Assembly: GCA_018389105.1 (NCBI GenBank)
Contig: JACATO010000320.1
Span: 930,001 to 994,000 of the forward strand
Direction: 5' to 3'
DNA from: Nautilus pompilius
Lineage: Eukaryota; Mollusca; Cephalopoda; Nautilida; Nautilidae
DNA: 64,000 nucleotides
The notes below the pieces were generated by a model. It did no database searches. It was not told where the DNA came from and was given only the letters and a program-made list of their open reading frames with translations. Each line of letters opens with the position of its first letter. Positions within the stretch are counted from its first letter, which is position 1. A program made the position numbers and the translations under genes. Positions 1 to 12,900 of the stretch are shown here, in pieces.

Positions 1-691
1 TGTATGGCAAAGCACACATTACAAAACAATTATAACTTATCTACACGCACCTTCACAAGCATGCAAAAAATGAACCCCAAATTAACATAATATAAAACCT
101 GACAAAATTTTTGTAATGGCCTAATAGAAACAGATTTTACAATTAGATTACTTCTAAAAAAAACAATTAAAATATTATTTACCATTGCCTCTTTTTTTTT
201 GAATGTAAGAAAGTTTTTTTCTTTTCTGTTAAATCAGAATTTTTTTGATGCTCATAAATGGACAGAGAAATTTCTCTAAGGAAATTAGAAGGTTTTCAAA
301 ACAAGCAAGGAAGTTTATCTGAAGCAGCTTTTCGATGTCAAGTTGACAACTGAATCATACCTATTTGTGCTTCAAAATGTTTAGAAGTTTACTTTCTATA
401 TTCTCTTTCTCCATATTAAAAAACAAAACAAAACTATTTGTGCCTTTTTAATCCGGTCTAATTCAATTAAACCCTACAACTTATATTTGTATATAATTTC
501 ACTTTTCAAACTACCTACCACCAATAAAGTGATTGGCCATCAAGAAAATGCTCCAGAGCTACATTAAAATAGTGAATGTATTATACAATATCAAAAACCA
601 CCTGAGTATTGAAGATGCTAAAATCTCAGCTTTTTATTTGCTATCTGCTGTAATGCACACTTCAAGTAAGTGAACATATAGTTGTGCCATC

Positions 692-729
692 TTATTCTTT
701 CTCAGCAACATCTTTTGGAGGAGACTCTG
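692..729 (-). other. Possible alternative last exon of TUBGCP4
   Basis: Downstream of exon 7 an AG at 730-731 (or 733-734) could join exon 7 in phase. This would add AESPPKDVAEKE and then TAA at 694-692. A minus-strand AATAAA lies at 638-633. The polypyrimidine tract is weak and no homology is recognised, so this may be chance. Confidence 0.15.
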
Positions 730-813
730 CTGCTGGCTATAGGAAAGACCATCTATCTACAAAGCTTTAAAGAAAAAAAACAACAACAAAAAACCACACA
801 CAAAGAAACTTAC

Positions 814-976
814 CCATCTTTTTTACCTCTGGTTTTACCTTTTCAGCTTTAAACATCTGCATGGATTCCCCAATGAACAAGATCCTGCTGGCCATCTGGT
901 CCTCTATGTACACTGGTAGCAAATGAGCTCTCAATGTAAACTGCTGTGACATTATTTTCTCCGAGTCACTTTCAGG
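814..976 (-). CDS. TUBGCP4: TUBGCP4 coding exon 7
   Basis: 163 nt. Encodes QQFTLRAHLLPVYI and ASRILFIGESMQMF, the GCP4 PSYI...KILFVGESVQMF motif. Donor GTAAGT at 813-808. The next canonical exon is not in the remaining 813 bases. Confidence 0.93.
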
Positions 977-3900
977 CTTCAAAGACAGAAAAAAAGAGAG
1001 AATCTTCAGCTTCCTGTGGCTCTATTCACCAGATGAGAGCTAAACAGCTGAACAGATCAACCAGAAATTTTACTACATCTTACACTTAATGTTGATGTCT
1101 GGAGAGATAAGGTCACACTTCCATAAAACCAAACCTTGTTGACTAGATGGAAGGTTTTCACCTTTTATGAGTACTTCGCAATGGAGATACACAATGAAGC
1201 AGTTTAGAAAGTGTTCAAAATAGGTTTGCTTATTTTTTTAAAAGATTTTCAGGAAAGAATACCAAGTGTACTGAATAAGCTTAAGAAAAAATTAGTTAAC
1301 TTTTTGTTTCTTTAGTAGTAATTATTTTGAGGAAAACAATTTCAATCTTATGACTTTTTACAAACTTTTCTAATAGTTGCCAAACAGTCATCCAGTTCTG
1401 TTTGCATTCCAAATACAGTATAATATAATTTTAAACATGCACATTGCAAAATCAGATTTTCTAAGTTTTTTTTTTTGCAAATCATTTTCCAAATTATACT
1501 CAATAAAGAATGGATTTAAGTCTATAGCAGTGTATTTTTAAATACTTTAACATTATACATTTCCCATATATGTATGTATGTATGTGCATGCATGTCTCTC
1601 ATGCAGTGATAATGAGCAAGATTTACAATAAGCAAGCATTTAGAACCCAAAATGTGGTGATGAACTGTAATGAAGAGGCAAACAATAAGTTTGTTAAAAA
1701 GAACTATTATAATAAAGACAGCAGACAACCTTGATCCACTATTTCATACTTTAGTTAGACCTCATCTGAAGCATGCAGTCCAAGCTGGTTTTTATGTTGC
1801 AAGATTAGAGTGCAAAGATGTTTTAGGTGAATAATTTAGAGAATCAATGAGTGTTTACAACAAATGAAGCCACTTCTATTCCAGCATGTCAGATTAGGAA
1901 GAGATTTAATTCAAATGAATCATGAATCTACAGATAAAACAGCCATCTTTGGCTCCCAGACTACAAGGAGCAATGAACTGAAACTTTATAAATGTAGTTG
2001 GCTGGATAATCATGATTAGTATTATTAGAAATAGACCAGTGAAAGCATGGAAGAGTATTCCTTATGAAATTAGGGCTTTATAAAGTTAAATTACTACTTG
2101 TGTCTCTGCAAAAGACAATATTATATTAGAGGATAGAGTGCAATATGCACAAATTAATTTGTTTGTACAATGTTAGGAGTGAAATAAAAAAGCAAGAACT
2201 TACTTCAAGTTTTTCATCATCAAAATCTGAATCATCAGCAGAGAACATAGTGTCCATACTATGAACTCTGTCTTTAGAGCACAAAGCAGCTGGCGTCTCT
2301 GTTGCCTGAATAAAAAACTCTTCATATGGATCTACTAATGTTCCATGAAGCATCCAGGCGCATAGCTGTTTGAAGAGTGGTCTATGGCAGATATGAAGAA
2401 TCCTAGTAAAAGATTTTTAAAGCCTATGTCATAAAGACATTCTATTCACAACTACCATGTGTTGCACAATCCATCCACAAATAACATTCATTCTTTCACA
2501 GATTATTATTAAATGTTCTGACATGGCTAATTCAAGAATATCCATGATTTGTTAATTTTGTTAGGCCCAGTCTCTCAAGTACTAATACTGACCATACCGG
2601 AGTTTGTTTAATTAACACCCCATGAACAAATCTTGGTTTTTCCTGCTGACATTTGATAACAAGAAGATAAACTTTACTTAGTCCAGTTTAAAAGAAAAAA
2701 AAAATAGAGTTTATCCAGTGTACTACTTAAAAAATATTGGTAATATATTACTGAAATATTTCAATGAGTCATACATGTTAGCTAGTGACAGGTTAACCAT
2801 TGATCATTTCAGTGATTAATTTTCCACAATATCCTCACAATTACTAAAAACGTAGTGATTTTTTTGTTATAAATTTAAAGTTAATGCAAGATTTAAAAAT
2901 AAGCCACCTTGCTCATCTATAGAAAACTTGTGCAAAAGTAGCTCTAGTGCAGTGGTTCTCAACCCTTTTTGCTCCATGCACCCTTTTCACCATATGCCAG
3001 TGTCATTCTCCCCTTCCCAAGATCGTCAAGGTGCATTCCAAGTAATATTTATTTTATGCTCTGATATTATTTATTTATGCATATAATATTGAAAATTATA
3101 TATTTTTTCTATATTAGTACATATACATTTGCTTGGATTACTTTTATAGTTGGGGTTACAAATTTAATGGCAATAAAATGTTGATGGATTATTTCATTTT
3201 AAAACTTGAATAATAGTAGTTTCTTATATATTACTCAACGGATAAACTGAAGCATATTTAAATAAACAGAAAGTTCAATAGAATGCCAAGGTATTATAAT
3301 TCATTTCATTCTTAAGAAGATTACAGTCAATGAGAAGCCTGCAATTGTTTTTTCTTTGCCAATTCTTGGATACGTGGAGGAGAGCTTGAAAGGGCACAAA
3401 ACAGATCATTTTCAACCTCCAATCTATTTCGTTGCTTTGTTTTCATTTGCAACAGAACTGAAAAGCCTGACTCACAGATATGTGTCAACACAAATGGAAG
3501 CAATGCATGGATAGCTCTTTGTGCCACTTTTGGGTAGGAATTGCACATTAAGGGCCACAATTCTATGATTGATTTCTCATTGAACATATCTCTTGCTCCT
3601 GAATTAGTCTTCAGCTCTATAAATTCATCCTGACAATCATCAGGAACTTTTTCAACTGACAATTTGAATGGATTTTGCACTAAATCCAACTCCTCAACAC
3701 GGAGTTCAAGAAAATATCGGCTGAATTCATTTTTCAGTGCTGTCAAATGCTTGAAAATTTCATTTTTTGCAAAATTCCGGAAGCACTTGGTCTTCACCAA
3801 CCAGCAAAAAGAACTGATGACAGTTTCTCAAACACTGCAACATTTCTGATCTTGGCCTTTATCTTCCAATTTTCCAACTTGCTCCAAGAAACGTTCAAGG

Positions 3901-6900
3901 AATCCATGAATTTTATGTTTGTATTCCTTCCTTGCATCTGAAAATTCAGTTTATTTAGCTGCTCAAAAATGTCAACCAAATAGGCAAGGCGCATGATCCA
4001 TTCCTTATCATTCAGCCAGGAAAAAAAACGTCATCTTACCCTGAACTTCAAAAAATAATTTAAGCTCATCTCTAAGCTCAAATACTCGTTCAATTACATT
4101 TCTTCTTGAAAGCCACCGAACATTTGTGTGTAAAAGCAAATGATGACCTGCATCCATGTCAATACATAACTGCTTGAAAAGTCACGAGTTGAGAGCTCCT
4201 CCTTTGACAAAATTCACAATTTGAATTGTTTGATCCAAAACCTTCCCTAGTGGAGATGGAGTGTTTTTGAGGTCAGTACCTGACGATGGATCATACAAAG
4301 AATGCCTTTCACTTTTGGTGCTCGCTTTTTCACACAAACTTGAAATCCAGATTTTGTCCCTAACATAGCTGGTGCTCCATCTGTACAACACCCACAGACA
4401 TTATCCCACAAAAGATTTTCTGATTCAAAGAAAGCTGAAACCTTTTTCAAAGTATCTAAGGCCTTGGTAGTTGTTTCAAGAGGAGAACAAAAGAGAAATT
4501 CCTCTTTAAATGAACCCGAGTGAACATATCTTGCAAACACCAGCAACTAGGAACATGATGCCACATCAGTCGATTCATCAAGTTGAATTTAAAATAAGCC
4601 AAATGCTGCAGACCTGACCTTCTGCACAACTTGATTCTTGATGCCAATATCCATATTGCTGATCCTCTTTTGAACAGTACTGTTTGATAGTGAAACTGCT
4701 GCAAGTTTTTTCTCCAATCCATTTCTCAGAACAATTTCCACCATTTTGAGAGTGCAAGGTTTGATCAAAGTTTCCCCAATAGTATGCGGCCTTTTCTGCT
4801 TTGCTATCTCCAGTGCTACAACATAAGCAGCTTCAGTAACCTTTTGGTTCATTTCTTGGAATACTCCTGTTATATCCAGCTTCATCTTTTTGAGAGCATT
4901 TCCATGATGTTCAAAAAAGCTCTTGTCCTTGTTTTTGAGGATGAACATTCTGCAAATGTTGCTTCAACTTTGTTGTTTTCATAGAATCGTTTGACAAAGT
5001 TTTGCTACAAATAACACACTGAGACCTTTCTTCTCCACTGATGATGATGTATGTGAATCCATATTTTATATGAATCATCATACCTTCTTTTTTTGACACT
5101 CATGTTGAAATCTAAATTCTGTGAATAAAAAACAGGAAAGATCAAGAATAAGTATAAATGGAATATTTCCATAGATAAAAAGTGAAATATTTATCTTTAT
5201 TTTTAATTTAGAAGTGACATTCAATAAAGTGTGATGTCCTGTAGGTTATGTACAATATGTAGAATTGTAGTTTGTAAAAAGATCAATATTCCAACAGTTT
5301 GAACCTGACAATCTGTGGTCCCAATCGGAGTTCCCTCTAATTTTTTCATGGCCTGCGCAGGATCAAAAAGCCTGTGAACAACTGAAGTGGAGTGAGTGGA
5401 AAATATTTTTACTTTTGAGATGATTATTGATTTTTTGTCTAAAGTTTATTCAACAAAATTAGATTAATAAAGTTTATTTTGATAAAATTTGATTAACCTT
5501 AGCCAGTTACAAAGTTAGTTAGGAATGTCAATATAATTCCTACCATTTTCAATCATAATTTTTAGCCATGCGATCTACCATGTACTGTTTCACAAAAGGT
5601 CCGTTCTCGGCTACCTCCATGTCACAATGGGACATTTCGGTGAAGTGAGCAGTACTTTATTACACATAAATACTTACAATTAGAGCATATTATATTATAT
5701 AATCAGGTATCTGGGTGCCACCCTGCGAAAGCGGGATTGGCGAGTAAGATGATAAAAAAATCTAATTTTATTAAATACATTATCACATTATTTAGTTACA
5801 CCTTAATAATTTTATTTTATTCAGTATCTTTTTCAATGAATGACAATAAAAGTTAATAATTGCACATAAAAATCCCTATGAATACTATTAAATAATGGAA
5901 CATAAATAGATGGTCAGAAAATCCTATCTATCGTATTTGCCGGCCTATAAGACACCCCCCCCATTTTACAAGGACATTTTCGGGGAACATCAACTGCACA
6001 TATAGTGAATTTACAATAGCTAAACAGAAATCTACTGGTATCAGTGAACTTCACCTCTGATCAGAACAGCTGGCTAGTGTCTGTCTGACTGAATTCACAG
6101 TCCAGTCCTTGTAGTGTGCTCCGCTCCAGGTGTAGTGGTCCAAGTCTTTTAGCTGTACGCCCAAATGGCATCAGTCAATGGGATCGCAGCTCGAATGCAT
6201 CAGTCCTACTGTGGTAACATTTCAATTTCTGGCCTCTGTCACCAGCGTGTATTGTCCATGTTTCTATCAGGGTGGTGGAGCGACAGGAAGCCGTGCTGGT
6301 GATGCAGCCTGCTGTGGGAGACAAGACTTACACCTTCGGCGTTCAGCCTCCTATTGGTGATACCACCGTATTGGACGCAGGGTAATTTTTTACCCTGTGC
6401 TGAAGTTAGCGCGTGATGATGAATTCTTGGCGGACAGCCTAGTGACAGAATTTATGCACAAATTTGTACACATTATAATCTTTGCATAAACCTGCAATCA
6501 AATGATGCTACTTAGAGCAAGAGCAATATGATGATTGCTTGTTCGGTCGCACAGTTTTATTATTGAACCTATTTTCTTTATCTGAAACTTTTAACATTCG
6601 TGCATGGCATAATTTTTTCTTGTGCGCAGCTTAGAGGGAACACTGGTCCCCCCACTGAAACCCTAAAATTCCTCCCCCAAGGGGTGAATTCCTCTCTGGT
6701 TGAGAACCCCTGCTCTAGTGAGCGTTGTTGTTGGGTGTTCAAAGATTGTCAATGATTTTAGCTAATTACCAACCAATGCATCTGTTTTCTTGCTCAACAT
6801 CAATCCTGAGAACCAACGAGCAATTAATAGTACTAGTCTAGGTGTGTATGGACAAAGCTTGAAGTTTAGATTCCAATAACTTTCAAAAAAGTAGAGAAGA

Positions 6901-9900
6901 GCAACTCAAACTACATTTCTATTCACCAGTTTGTTTTATCTATTTTAGTAACTAAAATTTACAAAAAAAAAAAAATTTTTTTTCTTTCTTATATACTATC
7001 AATGATCTCTCTAAACTTTGGACTACTAAACAGCTAACCAGTTTCTCCTCACAAGTATCTTTGCAGAAAGTCTGGCAGCACCAAACACATCTCTTCATTT
7101 CCTGCACAATATACATCTGTTATCCCACAATGCAGTTACTGTAAATGCCATTCTTTCTTATTTTTCTAAATGGCTTATAATAAACCTATAAGTACAATCA
7201 AGGTATTAGCAATCAAAATGCACAACTCTCTACACAGTCCTCTGGCAATATATCTAGGTAGTAAATTATTAATGTTGGTAGAAAGATCTATTGTCTAATC
7301 AGAATATATGCCTTAGAATTTCTAAGGAAAAACAAAAACAAACTATACCTAAGAATGGCTTCCTTTACCACTGGCAGACCTGTAATGGCATTATTATGTA
7401 ACAGCTCCAGAATATAACAACCATGTGCCTGAAAAAAGGAGTTAGCAGGTCAAAATTTAAACAGATTACAACTTTATTTATGGCAAAAAGAACAAGAAAA
7501 AATATTAGCTAGAGAAGTAGTGATATAAAGGTTAAAACAAAAATAAGATCTGTTTGATGTTTAGCTCTCATTAGATTTCTAAAAAGTTTACTAAACTTAC
7601 CTTGTGACTGACCAGCTGTGACACAAGTGAAGACAATGCAGGAAACAAAAGTTGGAACTGAAAAAAAAAAGACAAAAAACAAAGCACTCTGCTCACTGAG
7701 AAAGTTAGTAAAGAAAGCATGAGAGATGAAATGGGCACACTGGAAGCCTCAGGACATGAGATGTCACTTGTTCATTAGAAATCTGAAGAATTTTTTGGGC
7801 AATACCTATCTTTTAAAAAATTTGCATAATCAAACAATCAGTTAGACAGGAAAGAAACTGACTTTTGATCTTTACCCTTTCTTCACTGAAAATTTAACTA
7901 GTGATGAACCCTCTCAATTGTAACAATTGGCCTGAATTGCTTTCCGTCAACATATTTTTGGTTAAAAGGAACTAAAATTGTATTAGGTTAAGTACATTCC
8001 CATAAAGTTTTGGGGAATTTAAGAAGAGAGGTAGACAAATAATGAATCAGAATTTCAAAATAATTTATCAAGGACAAAACATTTAAAATAAAGTGCCTTA
8101 ATAAATTTGAAAAAAATATTCATCCCACTACTACATGAAATCTCAATAATATAATCCATACCTAACTCATATGTATGTATATTGCTCATGTTCAAAATAA
8201 AATGTCAAAAATTTATTTATACTATCTTAAATATAAAATATTGAATTTATAAGATCTGCCCTAGTAGTCACATAAAGTACATCAGCCAACTGCTTTTAAA
8301 CCACAGACAAACACATCACAAGTTGCAAAAAACTGTTCTGTTAAGTGAGATTTTTCAAGAACCAGATCAGCCAACCAACATTTTAACTAAACTAGTACTA
8401 TTACCTGAAAATGCCAGTTTTTCTCTTTTAGATTTATGATCTGCCGAAATCCATTTTTGATTTCTAGAATATTTTGATTGCCAAAATTTCAGGTTAGAGA
8501 ATTCGCTGCATACTGAAATTGCTTACTAATTGCAGGAACCAAGATATACTGATGATTTTATTGCAACATTTTTGTTCTTTGAAAATAGCAAAAGTTACTT
8601 TGGTGGGATTGAAATTGCTTAATTATTAATCCTCAGCAAAGCACAAACTAAAATTCCCAACAGGTTCTCTCTACCCACCCATAGGTATCCATGAACAGTA
8701 GGCAGCATCAAAATAATTTCTTAGACTTTTGGACTTTAATGTGTTAAAAAGAGGAACAAAAAATAAAACAAACTAGAAAGCTCACCTCTTGAAGGCAGCA
8801 GAGAAGGTGTGTCACAGGAAGATAGGGATCTTTCAAAGCTTCCAACTCCAGTTTTTGTAAAGTTTCTCTGTAGTCATCAAGAACACTGTCCAGCCCAATA
8901 CAGAATGCTTTCAGGTACAGTCCATGGATACTGGTTTTTGTCTCACTGTCACCTGTTGAGTAAAAGAGGAAGGCTGTTCATTTATTTGCTTTTAAGATGA
9001 CTAATTAAACTGCTAAATAAAGTTCTGTACCTACTTACTTTCCAAGAACAGAAGTAGATAATGCTATTGGTTTTAGTTTGAATCTGTTTGCCCTATCTTG
9101 TCAGCAATTGCCAAGGTATGTTGGTTCTCTGAAGTTTGATTTCTACTGAAAATTGCTCACATTTCAAGACAAATCTAAGAAAAACTCCTTTTCTCTCTCT
9201 CACACAATTAAAAAAAAAATTATAAAATGTTAAAATCACTAAAATCAGGATAGAAAAGCACTATGGCAATCAAACAGCAGCCAGTAAATTTCTCTGCTTT
9301 GTACTGTTAGCCTTTGAGGTATAGAATAATAGTAAATCTTACAATAAGCATTACCTAGAGAAGCAAATATTTAATAATATTACACTAGACGACTCGTGAA
9401 CCCAGTGGGTTCCTGTTGTGACGGCGGCTGATGACAAAAAGGCGACACAATTTTAATATTACTGTGTGATCAAACTTAAATTTTATGAAGAGATGAGCAT
9501 TTACATCAGGAGTCACTGTTTAATGAAGCGCGCGTTTAATCACAACATTCTTGGCAACCACGAAATTAAAACACTATATTGCCAGTAATAATTACAAAAG
9601 TTCTAATAAACCTTGTTGCTGCACACTTGGCCTATAACGTCCGGACACCTCATGCTGTAGTCCAAATCGTAATTTAGTTGGCTCACTTAAGCAGCCGTAG
9701 CAGCCTCGTTCTCAATTTCAGGATATTTAATTAGGACAAAGGACGCTCAGGATGTATTCAAAATAACTGATCTATTAGGATCAGCCTTGCCTCGTTCTCG
9801 ATAAATTAGGACAAATCAGCCGCTAAATTCAAACACACGGTTTGCTAGTAATAATTACAAAAGTCTTAATAATTCCATTATTCGTTGCCCAATTTAAACG

Positions 9901-12900
9901 AAACTTGCTACTGCACACCGCAGTCGGATGGTGAGAAAGGTGGCCATAAAATTATAGCGTTTTCGTGCACCGTTTAGATGGAGTTTCGGGAACATACATA
10001 CACGCATGAAAGATCAGAGTTTTAGTAATATATATAGATAGGGCAGCAGTATAGGTACATTTTACTCTTATGCAGTCAGCTGTACACTATTTCTGTAAAG
10101 TATTGTGGCCTAATAGTAGTTACTATATAAGATCAATAAAAATGTTATAACATTGTGTGCAGAGGACTCAACTGCCACCAAGGACTTGATTTAGCAAATC
10201 CCCTACATAATTTATTTTCTCTGCTTTTCTACACCAGTCTGCGACATGGGCTTTTTTCCAGGCACTCTGGTTTGCTACTACAGCTAAAAGAGGAGTTTTA
10301 ATAGGGAGTCTCCCAGATATCTACCAACAAGGGGACTTCTATGGATGTTATTGAACTGAATATGTAGCTTCAGTGTCAGAGTTTTCCAGATGTGTATGCC
10401 AGTAACCAGCCCAGCTATCAGGCCTGACACCTTTCCTGACTACCCAACGCATCAACAGGTTTTTCGTGGAGTGAGCAGGCAGGTATAGTCAGACCAACCA
10501 GCTGTGGGGTTTCAAGACAATGCACAAATAGCTAGTCATTAGTTTTATATGTTGTAAATAAGGGTGCATTACATTCTAGTTTAAATTAAAAATAAAATTA
10601 AGTTTAATACAAGTTTTTAAATACACTACAAGTCTGCACAAGATATTGCAAATAAACCCTACTGATTTATGCACATGCCAAAACCAATATTATGTCCTGT
10701 AATCATGGTAGTTTTCTTACTTTGAGCTTGTTTATCGATCCACAATGGTTCTGAAGTACTGGAAATCTTCAATTAATGTCAGGGATGTGTTCTTGAAAAG
10801 TGCAACTTTAAGTGAAACAATGTATAGTGGAACTGATTTTACCATAGGCCTAATTATATGAATAGGGGTTATGCTTCTTTGGTACATTTCTCAGAAATAT
10901 TGAAGACCAAAAACAGTACTAGCATTATAAATTGAAAAGTGTGCAATACACATAAATAAGATATTTAGTTGATGGTTGATGGAGGACATAGTGTAGTGGC
11001 GGTTTGGAGAGAGGGAAACTAACAGGTCCTCACCTCTCCCTCATCATTATTGATGAGTAGAGAAGAATCTGGGTCCTTCTCACCATTGCTAGAGGTGAGT
11101 TTGGGAAGAGGAATCTTGGTCCTTTTCAAATCTGTTAAATGTGTTGTGAGAAATGACAAAGACCTGGTATTTCCTTAGTCTGGGTTGATGTGGCTGGTGC
11201 TACCTCTTGCTGTTTGAATGGACATTTAAAAAACTTGTCCATGATCGCTGAACTGCATTCTTTTCTTCTGCTTGTACAACTCCCTGTAACAGTTGCATCC
11301 ACTCATCATCATCCTGTTGGCTTCTTATCTTCTTTCTGTGGGTCTTTTTTACTAAAAATGGCCACAGCTTTCTTCAGATAGAGAGGCCTCAGACAAATCT
11401 TGTTAATAACAATCAAGGTGGTAATGTATCAACATCTGCATCTTCTTCCTGCTCAGCAGCTTGTTTCTGTTCCAACTGCACAAGGTCTTCATTAGATAAT
11501 TTTTCTGAATGGCATTCAAGCAACATCACTACACCTTCTCAAACCCCACTTCATTAAATCTAGCTTGAAGTGCTAAATTAAAAATCTCTTGTTGAACTTC
11601 TTCAATTCTCTGCTCAAATTCCCAGCAATCATTTAGATTTAACTTCCTGTCATGATTTTTATAATGCTCTGACAAAAGTCCCTTACTGTAGGCCTATTCT
11701 TTGTTTGTGAACTGGATGAGCTGATTAAAGATGCACTGCAAATAATAGACTTTAAAGGTATCAATAATTCCCTGATTCATGGGTTGAATCAACAAAGTTG
11801 TGTTCAGAGGCAGAAAAACTACTTGAACATTATTAGCCAAGTTGTCCAACTTGACTTAGAGCATTGTCTAGAATAAGTATAGCTTTGTGTTCAAGGTTAT
11901 TTTTTAAACATTTTACAGAGAGGATAGATATGCTCAGTAAACCATTCTTGAAACAGTTTTAATTACCCAGCAATAGCCTTTGATGTCTTGGCATGGTAAA
12001 CTAGCAAGGGTGTGATCTTCATTTTTCCTGCATTATTCACAAGCAGGTGTGTCATGTGATCTTTTGCCAGCTTAAAATCTAGTCAATTTTTTCTTTTGAA
12101 ATGGTTCCACTAAAGGCTGGTTTCATCTACATTAAAAATCTTGGGATGTATAGTCACCTTCTTTAATTTTTTTTCAAAATGGCTGGGTAAGCTAAGCTGA
12201 GCAGCTTCCTTATCTGCACTAGCAGATTCACCAGTATCATGTTGTGTAAATTACTAAGCTTCTTAAAGCACTCAAACCCCACATGACCTGCCACAGAAGT
12301 TTCACTTTCTACACTCATCTTGTTGTTGCTTCAAGTCTTCATAAAAACAGCATTTTTGCCTGAATGACCATCAACGAATATGGCAAATGTTATGCTGATC
12401 TTCCAGCCAGATATTCAGGAGACACTTCGTATTTTCCATCATGCTACTTCTGTTACAAGTTAACTTTGTAACAGCTAACAGTATTTCACTTTGAGCACAA
12501 GCTTTAATCTTTTCAGCATTTCTACAAATTGTTTTTACAGTTGTTGGCAGAAAGCTGAGAGCTCTTCCAATGTCTACAGCACACTGTCCATCTTCAAACC
12601 TATATCACATCTAATTTTACTTCTAGTGTAACACTTTTCCCCACGTTTCTTGTGACCACAGATACGAGTGGTACATACAGCATGTTTCGCACTCACTGTT
12701 ATAGGGTTCAAATAAATTTAGAAATTGTTTTTGCAATGAATGTTGTAGGAATGTCCCAATCACAGCAAATATGGCATGCCACTACTACACGTGCCTTCGT
12801 ACATAATTTAAAATTTTCGTACAATTACCAAATTTTATCTTTTTTTCAACATTATATAACAAAATGACGACTATTGGGACAATGTCATTTGAAGACTCAA

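Larger units (their letters stand above)
2950..6712 (-). mobile_element. Complete hAT DNA transposon with TIRs and 8-bp target duplication
   Basis: The left end reads CAGTGGTTCTCAACC and the right end is GGTTGAGAACCCCTG, whose complement is CAGGGGTTCTCAACC. These are 14/15 matching terminal inverted repeats. Both ends are flanked by the identical 8-bp CTCTAGTG (2942-2949 and 6713-6720), the target duplication length typical of hAT. The element is 3.76 kb, sits in TUBGCP4 intron 5, and carries a dead minus-strand transposase and a nested element. Confidence 0.92.
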
